DNA of 50,890 bases from Planctomycetaceae bacterium (GTDB lineage: Bacteria > Planctomycetota > Phycisphaerae > SM23-33), in contig JAJFVE010000105.1 in NCBI GenBank assembly GCA_021371965.1, positions 1-50,890 of the forward strand. The letters are read 5' to 3'. A model generated the notes under the pieces. The model ran no database searches. It was not told the origin of the DNA and was given only the letters and a program-made list of their open reading frames with translations. Both the position numbers and the translations under genes were made by a program. Positions 25,289 through 32,949 of this stretch are shown here, piece after piece. Position 1 is the stretch's first letter. Each line of letters begins with the position of its first letter.

Positions 25289-25371
25289 CGCATGTCTCCT
25301 TTGCGTATGATTGAACACGTCCAAAGGCAAGAAGGCCCCATGAATTGCATGATCGGCAGCGAGCAAGACGC

Positions 25372-26067
25372 TTATACCGCGGTCTGGGGTTGGCGGGCGG
25401 CGAGCAGGGCATCCAGGTCGTATTGCAGCAGATCGGCGATGGCCTCGACGCTGATGTCGGCCTTGGGGTACCGGGCCAGCACGCCCAGATCGTTGGCGTA
25501 ATGCCCCTGGCGGGGGAAGATGGTCGTCACGCGCGGGCCCCAGGCCTGCTTCAGAGCCGAGAGGATTCGCAGCTTGTCATCGGCCACGACGTAATGATCG
25601 GCCGGATAGCGCATTTCGACGTCGTCCAACTGCTGTTCCTTGTGGATATAGATCAGGGCGCGGCCTTCGACGGCATCGTAGAGGCCCGATCGCTGGACTT
25701 TCCTTGGCTGAAAGACCACGTCGCCGTCGGTGAAGATGACCGTCGGCCCCCAGGCGCGGAAGCGTTTGACCACATCCAGTGCGCCGGGAATCAGGCGGTC
25801 GGCAAAGGGATATTCCATCAGGTAGAAAGCCATTTGCAGGAAGTTCGGATCGGCGGGGTTCTCGGCCCGGTAATGCTGCAAGGCACCGAGATAGTCGGCA
25901 TAGCCCAGTTCCTCGCGCAACTTTTCAAAGATCACCCAGTATCGCCCCTCTCGCTGGGGGCCGAATGTTCTGGTCAGGTGGCTCTTGAGATCTTCTATGA
26001 CCCAATCGTTGTCGAGCAAAGTATTGTCGACGTCCAGCAGGAACACGACGGCCGCTCGCGTCGCCAT
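25372..26067 (-). CDS. HAD-family hydrolase
   Basis: Cytoplasmic phosphatase-like protein of 231 residues of the haloacid dehalogenase superfamily. Seen: motif I FLLDVDNTLLDND (nucleophile Asp), motif II within VIFTDGDVVF and a motif IV-like YVVADDKLRIL. Between motifs I and II is a helical cap (residues about 25-95). The substrate is unknown; in this superfamily it is usually a phosphorylated small molecule. Start at ATG 26067 with GGAGGG 8 bases upstream; an ATG at 26106 in the same frame lacks such a site. It is on the same strand as the uracil-DNA glycosylase upstream and the fucosidase downstream, with gaps of 67 and 83 bases. Confidence 0.85.
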   Translation of the reverse strand: MATRAAVVFLLDVDNTLLDNDWVIEDLKSHLTRTFGPQREGRYWVIFEKLREELGYADYLGALQHYRAENPADPNFLQMAFYLMEYPFADRLIPGALDVVKRFRAWGPTVIFTDGDVVFQPRKVQRSGLYDAVEGRALIYIHKEQQLDDVEMRYPADHYVVADDKLRILSALKQAWGPRVTTIFPRQGHYANDLGVLARYPKADISVEAIADLLQYDLDALLAARQPQTAV

Positions 26068-26134
26068 GGCAGTGCCCTCCACCCCTCGTTTGGAGCGTTT
26101 CATCAATTATATGACTGCCAAGGCGCAAGAGGCG

Positions 26135-26917
26135 CTATCCAGCGCCGCCGGGCCTGGCAAGACCCAGCAGGTCCATGACGGCCTGGAGGTCGGACCAGAC
26201 TTTGCGGCGGGTGTCTTCGCTGTAGTTGCGCAGGATGTAGGCGGGGTGAAAGGTCGGCATCACGGGCGTTCCGGCCAGGGCGGGGATGGCCTCGCCGAGC
26301 GTTTGCCACTGCCCGCGCAGGCGCGTGATGCCTACGGTGGTCTGCAGCAGGTTCTGGGTGGCCGGGTTGCCCAGCGTGACGATCACGCGCGGGCGGACGA
26401 TCTGCAACTGCGCGACCAGGTGGCTCCAGCAGGCCTGAACCTCCTGCGGGGCCGGGGTGCGGTTCTCGGGCGGGCGGCACTTGACCATGTTGCAGATGTA
26501 AACGTCCTGGCGCGTCAGGCCCATCGCGGCGATCATCTTGGTCAGCAGCTCGCCCGCGCGCCCCACGAACGGGCGGCCAGTGCGGTCTTCCTCCTGGCCG
26601 GGCCCTTCGCCGACGAACACGAGCTGCGCGTCGGGGTTGCCCTCGCCGGGAACCGGGTTAGTACGTTCCTGGGCCAGGACGCAGTTGCGACAGGCAGCGA
26701 TCTGATCGGAAAGCGACTTGAGCGCCTCAATCTTCTCCTGCCGCGACAGCGCCGCTCCAGCCGCCGCTTGCGGCCTGGCCGTTGCGCCCCCCACCGCCGG
26801 CGCCGGCAGCGGGTTGGTCTTGGCGGGCAGGAACGCCCCGCCGAGAAAGTCTTCGATGGCCAGCAGTTGGGCGGCCGCTTTCTTCAGGATGTCCTGGGAA
26901 TCACACATGCGGGGCAT
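26135..26917 (-). CDS. Uracil-DNA glycosylase, family 4 type (4Fe-4S)
   Basis: DNA repair enzyme that removes uracil, 260 residues. The catalytic domain covers about residues 65-255: CRNCVLAQERTNPVPGEG, motif A GEGPGQEEDRTGRPFVG, the second Cys pair in VKCRPPENRTPAPQEVQAC (four cysteines for the iron-sulphur cluster), VTLGNPATQNLL and motif B HPAYIL. The first 60 residues are a low-complexity Ala/Pro-rich extension not found in minimal family 4 enzymes, similar to phage SPO1 polymerase-like N-terminal fusions. Start ATG 26917 or Met4 at 26908. The gene probably starts its own transcript in the 370-base gap to the pilM promoter. Confidence 0.93.
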   Translation of the reverse strand: MPRMCDSQDILKKAAAQLLAIEDFLGGAFLPAKTNPLPAPAVGGATARPQAAAGAALSRQEKIEALKSLSDQIAACRNCVLAQERTNPVPGEGNPDAQLVFVGEGPGQEEDRTGRPFVGRAGELLTKMIAAMGLTRQDVYICNMVKCRPPENRTPAPQEVQACWSHLVAQLQIVRPRVIVTLGNPATQNLLQTTVGITRLRGQWQTLGEAIPALAGTPVMPTFHPAYILRNYSEDTRRKVWSDLQAVMDLLGLARPGGAG

Positions 26918-27225
26918 TGTAGGACAATGATGAGAGATTTGCCACGATTGCGGATTGCAGATTGCGGATCAGGAGTATTTGCACTCGTTGTCCTCGTTGT
27001 CGTTGCAGTCTTTTGGGGTCTCGCCAATTCCCCAGCGCACTGCGCCTACGCACAAACTCCGTCTTGGACCGATAGATATTTCAGAAGATCGCGACGGTCA
27101 GGCCGCCGGCGGTGAGAGCGGCGCGTAAGGATGCTGCGCTGTTTGCCTTGCATCCCACCGCTATCGTCGTAAACTGGTAGTTTGGGTGGGGTGAAAAAAG
27201 CCGGCGGTTGGATGTACAACGGCGA
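26918..27225. other. Intergenic region between divergent genes, short repeat only
   Basis: Three copies of a 7-base unit (GATTGCG/GATTGCA) at 26946-26966. A frame at 26928-27115 encodes a hydrophobic stretch but begins inside the repeat and has no family resemblance. A weaker promoter-like pair, TTGCAT (27148) and TAAACT (27170) with a 16-base spacer, lies upstream of the one listed for pilM. Confidence 0.5.
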
Positions 27226-27254
27226 TTGCGGCTGCCGGAGCGGCAAGCTATCAT
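27226..27254 (+). promoter_or_regulatory. Probable promoter of the pilus-like operon
   Basis: TTGCGG (27226-27231), a 17-base spacer and TATCAT (27249-27254). The predicted start near 27261 gives a leader of about 29 bases before ATG 27290. Confidence 0.5.
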
Positions 27255-27289
27255 ACAGGCACGAGGTCCTCCGTAACCAGGAAACGCTC

Positions 27290-29368
27290 ATGGCAAAAGT
27301 AAACAGCGTTTGGGGCATCGACATCGGGCAGTGCGCTCTCAAGGCCCTCAAGCTGACCAACCGCGAGGGCGAGCTGACGATCGACGCCGTCGACATCATC
27401 GAGCATCCCACCGTTCTGTCGCACTCCGAAGGCCGAGAACACGAACTCATCCGCGCGGCGCTGGAGACCTTCGCTGCCCGCAACAAGCTGGCCGGCTGCA
27501 GCGTGGCGATCACGGTGCCCGGCCAGAGCAGCTTCACGCGGTTCGTGAAACTGCCCCCCGTCGAGACCAAGCGCATCCCCGACATCGTGAAGTTTGAGGC
27601 CGAACAGCAGATCCCCTTCCCGATGGACGAGGTGCTGTGGCGCTGGCAGACGTTCCAGGACCCCGACTCACCCGACGTCGAGGTGGGCATCTTCGCCATG
27701 AAGCGCGTCGACATCGAGCAGATCCTGGCGTACTTCAACGAGACGGAAATTCCCGCCGACATCGTCCAGACCGTTCCGCTGGCGCTGTTCAACTTCATGA
27801 CCTTCGACAAGCAGGTCGCCCCCGAGGGCGCCACGCTGCTGATGGACGTCGGTACGGCCAAGACCGACCTGGTCATCGCCGACGGTCCGCGCCTCTGGAC
27901 GCGAACGATCCAGATCGGCGGCAGCAATTTCACCGAAGCGCTGGTCAAGGCCTTCAAGCTGTCGTTCGACAAGGCCCAGAAGCTCAAGCGCAGCGCCGCC
28001 ACGAGCAAGTACGCGCGGCAGATCTTCCAGTCGATGCGTCCGGTGTTTTCGGACCTGGTGCAGGAAGTGCAGCGGAGCATCGGGTACTACACCTCGCTGC
28101 ACCGCGAGACGCGGTTCAAGAGGCTCGTCGGGCTGGGCAACGGGTTCCGCCTTCCGGGCCTGCAGCGCTTTCTCGAGCAGAACCTCAACGTTCCGGTGGT
28201 GCGTGTAGACGGCTTCAACGCCGCCTTGCCCGCCCCCGGCGTCAGCGTGCCGATGCTGACCGAGAACGTCCTGTCCTTCGCCCCGGCGTACGGGGCGGCG
28301 CTGCAGGGCGTGGCGGCCGTCCCCATCCGCACCAACCTGCTGCCCCAGGAAATCGCCCGCAAGCGCCTGTGGAGCAAGAAGCGCCCCTGGTTCGCCGCCG
28401 CGGCGGCGATGATCATCGCGGCGCTGGTCTTCCCGCTGTATCGCAGTTACGCCGACCTTTCGGCGCTGAGCCCCAACGAATCTTTCGACCGGGCCAAGTC
28501 GATCACCGACAGGATCGAGAAGCTTCGCATCGAAGATGCCGCCATTGACAAGAAGATCAGAGAGGCCAGCAACGACGTCGACAAGTACTTCAACCTGTAC
28601 TCCTACCGGCAATTCTGGCCGCGCGTCGAGGAACTGATCTCCCGCGCGACGGTCGCCGGCGGGGCGGCCACCGACCAGGTGCTGCTGAGGGATTATGTCG
28701 GCAACGCCCAGATTGTCGACCGCGAGAAGATGGACCTGGGCGCCGATCCCAAGGGCCTGGAAAAGGAACTGAAGAAGGCGCTGGATATTTCGGACTTTCA
28801 GAAGAGCCTCGATGCGGTCAAAGCGCTGCCCGAGAGCGACGCGCGGGTGGCGCGGGTTCGCCGGGCGATGGAATCGATGGCCGCCTTCCGGAAGATCCCC
28901 CGCGCCAAACGGCGGGTGATGGTGGTCAGCGAGATCACGCCGGCATACGTGGCCAATACCACCTCCGGTCCCGGCTCGCCCGCGCGTTCGACGGGGCGTC
29001 CTGCCGCTTCGCCGCCGGCCGCTGCGGCGCCCGCGGCGGCGCCGGTGAACATCCCGCGCGGTTTTGCCATCAAGATCGTCGCCTGGACGCCGCTGGACCG
29101 TAACGCCTCCATCGAGATGCTCAGCGCGTTTCGCCGCGCCATCGAGAACCTGTTGAAGGAAAAGAGCTATTCCAGCATCGCCCTGGACAACCTGACGTGG
29201 GATTTCCAGGCCGCTCGCGGGGACGCCAAGATCACCGACCCGCTGCTGGGCGAAGCGTCCAACCTCGATACCGACTTCACCCTGACGCTGGTGCTGGCGG
29301 TGGCCGCAGACGGATTGGAAGATGTCCGTCCCGCGCCCGCCCCGGCCTCCGCGGCGCAGAAGAAATAG
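27290..29368 (+). CDS. PilM-PilN fusion protein (type IV pilus/secretion assembly)
   Basis: A 692-residue fusion of two inner-membrane-complex proteins. Residues 1-340 form an actin-like PilM domain: GIDIGQCALKALKL at the start, EAEQQIPFPMDEVLW around 103-117 and LLMDVGTAKTDLVI at 183-196. Residues 348-352 read TNLLP, matching the INLLP peptide that opens PilN and normally docks into PilM. A transmembrane helix follows at about 367-384, then a periplasmic region with coiled coil (about 400-450) and a Pro/Ala linker (about 575-590). In classic systems PilM and PilN are separate genes. The start is ATG 27290 with CAGGA 6 bases upstream. Two more membrane-anchored genes and two secretins follow in order. 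Confidence 0.88.
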   Translation: MAKVNSVWGIDIGQCALKALKLTNREGELTIDAVDIIEHPTVLSHSEGREHELIRAALETFAARNKLAGCSVAITVPGQSSFTRFVKLPPVETKRIPDIVKFEAEQQIPFPMDEVLWRWQTFQDPDSPDVEVGIFAMKRVDIEQILAYFNETEIPADIVQTVPLALFNFMTFDKQVAPEGATLLMDVGTAKTDLVIADGPRLWTRTIQIGGSNFTEALVKAFKLSFDKAQKLKRSAATSKYARQIFQSMRPVFSDLVQEVQRSIGYYTSLHRETRFKRLVGLGNGFRLPGLQRFLEQNLNVPVVRVDGFNAALPAPGVSVPMLTENVLSFAPAYGAALQGVAAVPIRTNLLPQEIARKRLWSKKRPWFAAAAAMIIAALVFPLYRSYADLSALSPNESFDRAKSITDRIEKLRIEDAAIDKKIREASNDVDKYFNLYSYRQFWPRVEELISRATVAGGAATDQVLLRDYVGNAQIVDREKMDLGADPKGLEKELKKALDISDFQKSLDAVKALPESDARVARVRRAMESMAAFRKIPRAKRRVMVVSEITPAYVANTTSGPGSPARSTGRPAASPPAAAAPAAAPVNIPRGFAIKIVAWTPLDRNASIEMLSAFRRAIENLLKEKSYSSIALDNLTWDFQAARGDAKITDPLLGEASNLDTDFTLTLVLAVAADGLEDVRPAPAPASAAQKK

Positions 29369-29382
29369 GGAAAGGTGCCGCC

Positions 29383-31056
29383 ATGCGATTCCTGCGTGAT
29401 AATCTCTTTCTGGTCTGCACGCTCGGGGCGGTCATCGTCGCCGCCGTGGCGCTGCCTCTGGCGAACATGGCCCTCGACCGGGAGATCCAGACCCGCGAGC
29501 AAGCCCGGACGAATCTGGCCCGCAAAATCGAAAGCGCCGGCAAGAATCCCGTCAACGAACAGATCCTCCGCGCCAAGCACAATCTCCTGGTTGAACGGGC
29601 CGAGAGCCAGGCCAAGGCCGCCTCGCTGTGCACCCTCTGGAACGGGCGGAACTACCAGCCCTTCCTCCTGAGCTTCAACAGCGTTAAGGGACCGCGCGAG
29701 ATTCCGGCTTTGCCCATCGACACCCGCACCTACGAGCAGTATGCCCTGTCGTTCAAGATCGCCGACATCTACCACAAGAAGTTGAACGAACTGCGCGCGG
29801 CGATGGACCCGGTGCAGCCGGTCGATGCCGAGGAAATCAAAGCAGAAGCCGAGAAGATCGCAAACACGCGGGCCCGGGCGCAGCAATTCGCGCCGGCGTC
29901 CGAGCCTGCCGCCAAAGCCGTGGCCCCCAACGCCGCCGCCCCCCAAGTCGCCGTCCCCCAAGTCGCCGCGCCCCAGGAAGATTCCCCCCAGGACCTGGCC
30001 AAGAAGACGCTCGTCAAGCAGCGATCGATGGGAAATGAGAAGAACCACAAGATGATCTACTTCGAGCAGGCGGCGATGGATGTCGTCGTCCTGCCCGACA
30101 CCACCCGCCCTACCCCCGTCCAGATCTACCAGGCGATGCTCAATTACTGGGTGACGTCGGACATTCTGGCGGCCATCAAGGCCACCAACGATCAGGCCGC
30201 CGCCGAGGCCAAGGGCCGCGGCATCAAATATCCCAGCGTGGTCGACGCGGCCGTCAAGGAAATCGTCAAGATCGACATTACCGAAGATTACACCACTCGA
30301 ATGCCCGAGAGCTTCACGCTTCGCCAGACATGCCGGGACTACACCATCCTGCCCTACAAGTTCCAGGTGATCATGCCGCTGGCGGCACTGCAGACGCTCC
30401 AGAGCAAGCTGCTGGAGCGGAACTACCACACAATCCTGCGCGTTGCGGCCAAGAGCCTGCCACCGATGGACGCCAAGACGCCGCCCGACAAGTACTACGG
30501 CACCGATCCTGTCATGGACATTACGATCGAAGGGGAGCTGCTTCTGCTGGCCGACTGGGAACGCGGCAACGCCGCCGACGCCACGCTGACGGCGACTGAT
30601 ATCCTCCAGTGGCCCGCCTTCACCGTCAGTCTCGTCCGCCAGGGGCTCTCGACGACGCCCTCGGCAGGAAAGAGGATCTGGGCCCTGCTCAGCGACGGCT
30701 TGAAGAAGAACCTGGCCAACCGCGTCAACGCCACGCAGGACCCCGCCGTGCGCGCGACGCTGGCGGGCGAGCTCAAGCAGATCCTCACCCGCAACGATTT
30801 CTACAGCGCCGGCGAATGGAAGGGCATCTCCCTGACGCCGCAGCAGCAGTTGATGGCCGACAAGCTCGACGAGAACCGGTTGACCGGAAATGAACTGGCG
30901 TATTTCAACCGCTCCCTGGTCAGCGACGCCTTTGCCGGGATGCTCGCGCCGCCGAAATACCTGCCGGCCCTGGTGCCTGTCGAGGTGCTGGCAAAGATGC
31001 CTCTAGAGGCGTTGAGGCAGCAGGACCAGGACCGCGTGAACAACAAGACCCCATGA
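29383..31056 (+). CDS. Membrane-anchored PilO-position protein of unknown family
   Basis: A protein of 557 residues in the place PilO takes in pilus operons. It has one N-terminal transmembrane helix (about 8-28, FLVCTLGAVIVAAVALPL), a short coiled coil (residues 30-55), a Gln/Ala/Pro-rich segment with repeated VAVPQVAAPQ-type units near 185-205, and a larger periplasmic remainder. No clear domain is recognisable, but topology and position agree with PilO or the Akkermansia-type PVC pilus proteins. GGAAAGG lies about 7 bases upstream of ATG 29383. The start is 14 bases after the PilM-PilN stop and its end is 9 bases before the next gene, so all three are one operon. Function in the assembly platform is inferred. 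Confidence 0.75.
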   Translation: MRFLRDNLFLVCTLGAVIVAAVALPLANMALDREIQTREQARTNLARKIESAGKNPVNEQILRAKHNLLVERAESQAKAASLCTLWNGRNYQPFLLSFNSVKGPREIPALPIDTRTYEQYALSFKIADIYHKKLNELRAAMDPVQPVDAEEIKAEAEKIANTRARAQQFAPASEPAAKAVAPNAAAPQVAVPQVAAPQEDSPQDLAKKTLVKQRSMGNEKNHKMIYFEQAAMDVVVLPDTTRPTPVQIYQAMLNYWVTSDILAAIKATNDQAAAEAKGRGIKYPSVVDAAVKEIVKIDITEDYTTRMPESFTLRQTCRDYTILPYKFQVIMPLAALQTLQSKLLERNYHTILRVAAKSLPPMDAKTPPDKYYGTDPVMDITIEGELLLLADWERGNAADATLTATDILQWPAFTVSLVRQGLSTTPSAGKRIWALLSDGLKKNLANRVNATQDPAVRATLAGELKQILTRNDFYSAGEWKGISLTPQQQLMADKLDENRLTGNELAYFNRSLVSDAFAGMLAPPKYLPALVPVEVLAKMPLEALRQQDQDRVNNKTP

Positions 31057-31065
31057 GGATTTCGC

Positions 31066-32589
31066 ATGGCTACCCTCAATGACGCAAACACCCTCGAAGC
31101 CCATGTTGAGAAGATCGTGCTGGCGGTTTGCGCCCTGATCGTGATCGTGGCGGCCGCTTACTGGCTCGTCGGAAGCCCCAGGGCCATCGAGGGCCTGCCG
31201 CCTGACAAGATCGACCAGAGCCTGGCTGCCAAGGCCGGCAACGTGCAGATCCTGGTAGACGGCGCGACGCCCCCGCTGCTGCCCGCGCCGGATTATCCGG
31301 CGCTTCTGGCCTCGCTGCAGCAAGCCCCCAAGACCGACGGCATGGTCGACCTGGCCATGGGCAATCTGCCCCTGGATGTCTCCGGCGTGGGGCCGGTGGT
31401 GGCTTTGTACCCCACGCTGAGCGAACTGGTCGGCCTGGTGCCGCCGACCCTCGATATCAAGACCGAGGCCGGCGGCGACTTCCGCATCCCGCGCTCCTCC
31501 AAGACGCCCCTGGAGATCGTCGGCGCCGACCTGCAGATCCCCTTCCCCCTGAACCAACTGCAGCAGGCATGGGAATCCAGCAAACTGCGATATGTCAATC
31601 GCACGCTGAAGAGGCCCGTGATCCTGAGCGTCGAAATGGAGTGCCAGGAGCAGGAAGGCCCGGGAAAACCCTGGAGCAAGCCCGAGCCGTTCAAGAGCGA
31701 TGGCCCGACGCCGGCCGGCGCTGACGGAAAGCCTCTGAAGATTCCCGCCCTCCCCAAGTACGATGGAACCAACGGCGAAGAGGTCGTCAAGGCGGTCGAT
31801 GCCGTTGCCAACCTGGATGTTCAGAAGGCGATTCTGCATCCGCCGTATTTCGACGTGCTCGACCCGGCCACCCAGACCTGGGGACCGTATCGGAACAAGC
31901 TGACGCCGCCGGCCGAGGGCAATGTGGCTGCCTGGGCCTTCCGCGACAACTTGTTGCCCAACAGGTTCTATCGCTACCGCATGCGCCTGCACCTGCTCAA
32001 CCCGCTCTACGGGCACAAGGAATATCTGGATGTCGAGAAGTCCAAGGACATGGCCTACGTGATGGCCAATGCCGGCGTGCCCTCGATCGCCACGGACTGG
32101 TCGGCCTGGTCGGCCCCGGTAAGCGTGCCGCGCACGACGCAGTTCTTCCTGACCGGCAGCAACCCCAGCCGCGGATGGGTCCGCGTCACGGTGATCACGC
32201 GCCACATGGGGCAACTGGTCATGGATAGCTTCAACGTCGCCCCCGGACAGCTGATCGGCGGATCGATGCGAATCACCAAGGGCAAGCAGAGCTCGACGGT
32301 GGACTTCAACACCGGCGCCGTCGTGATCGCCATCGATTTCAGCAAGACCATCTACAAGCGCGGCGTTCCCACCCGGACCGTTGAGATGATCTACCGCTCG
32401 CAGGATAACAAGCTCAAGTCGCGACTGCTGGCAGTCGACGAACGCGAGTTCCAGCAGGCGGCCCCCGCACCCAAGCCCACGACGCCTCCGGCAGAGGCCC
32501 AGCCCAAGGCTCAGCCGAACAATGCCGCCCCGCCCGCCCCGGGCGCCCCGGCAGGGGCCGGCTGGCAGCCCGCTCCCGTCGGCCCATAA
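31066..32589 (+). CDS. Membrane-anchored protein of unknown family, PilP position
   Basis: A protein of 507 residues with one N-terminal transmembrane helix (about 16-36, IVLAVCALIVIVAAAYWLV) and a periplasmic remainder ending in a Pro/Ala/Gln-rich tail (about residues 465-507). The centre contains repeated beta-rich stretches (FYRYRMRLHLLNPLYG, PVSVPRTTQFFL), suggesting fibronectin-like or similar folds, but no family is recognised. It fills the place of PilP, the link to the secretin. A GAGGATTTCGC ribosome-binding region precedes the ATG. It is the last gene of the three-gene unit: a strong terminator begins 20 bases after the stop, so the secretins are transcribed separately. Confidence 0.75.
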   Translation: MATLNDANTLEAHVEKIVLAVCALIVIVAAAYWLVGSPRAIEGLPPDKIDQSLAAKAGNVQILVDGATPPLLPAPDYPALLASLQQAPKTDGMVDLAMGNLPLDVSGVGPVVALYPTLSELVGLVPPTLDIKTEAGGDFRIPRSSKTPLEIVGADLQIPFPLNQLQQAWESSKLRYVNRTLKRPVILSVEMECQEQEGPGKPWSKPEPFKSDGPTPAGADGKPLKIPALPKYDGTNGEEVVKAVDAVANLDVQKAILHPPYFDVLDPATQTWGPYRNKLTPPAEGNVAAWAFRDNLLPNRFYRYRMRLHLLNPLYGHKEYLDVEKSKDMAYVMANAGVPSIATDWSAWSAPVSVPRTTQFFLTGSNPSRGWVRVTVITRHMGQLVMDSFNVAPGQLIGGSMRITKGKQSSTVDFNTGAVVIAIDFSKTIYKRGVPTRTVEMIYRSQDNKLKSRLLAVDEREFQQAAPAPKPTTPPAEAQPKAQPNNAAPPAPGAPAGAGWQPAPVGP

Positions 32590-32608
32590 CTCGACAGACT
32601 TGCGACCC

Positions 32609-32641
32609 GAAGCGGCAGAGCGATCTGCCGCTTCTTTTTTT
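32609..32641 (+). terminator. Terminator of the PilMN operon
   Basis: A perfect 11-bp stem (32609-32619 with 32624-32634), GCGA tetraloop and seven Ts. Textbook intrinsic terminator separating the three inner-membrane genes from secretin 1. Confidence 0.95.
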
Positions 32642-32949
32642 GGGTCTTCCGAGATTCGCGGCGAAATTCCGCCATGGTTCCAGAGGGAACAAACCCGTCC
32701 AGCGGGCTCGACCGCTGACACGACACAAGATGCGTGGTTGCGTGTCAGGAAATTTCGATAATATTTTCCTTGCGGGTGATTTTGCGGTAGTATCTTTTCG
32801 CTCAGACATTGCGATGGATTGTGCCGAAAACAGAATAACAGTATTGAATGGAATCAGTCTATCCGGCGACGGTGAGTCGTCGTGCCGCTGATGCGCAGCA
32901 GCGCGGATCTTTCGCCCCCGGATACTGGCGTGCATAAAGGAGTTGCATC

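Noticed and set aside
26928..27115. A 62-codon frame with a hydrophobic helix before pilM
   Set aside because: It starts within a GATTGCG repeat, has no ribosome-binding site and ends in low-complexity Arg/Ser.
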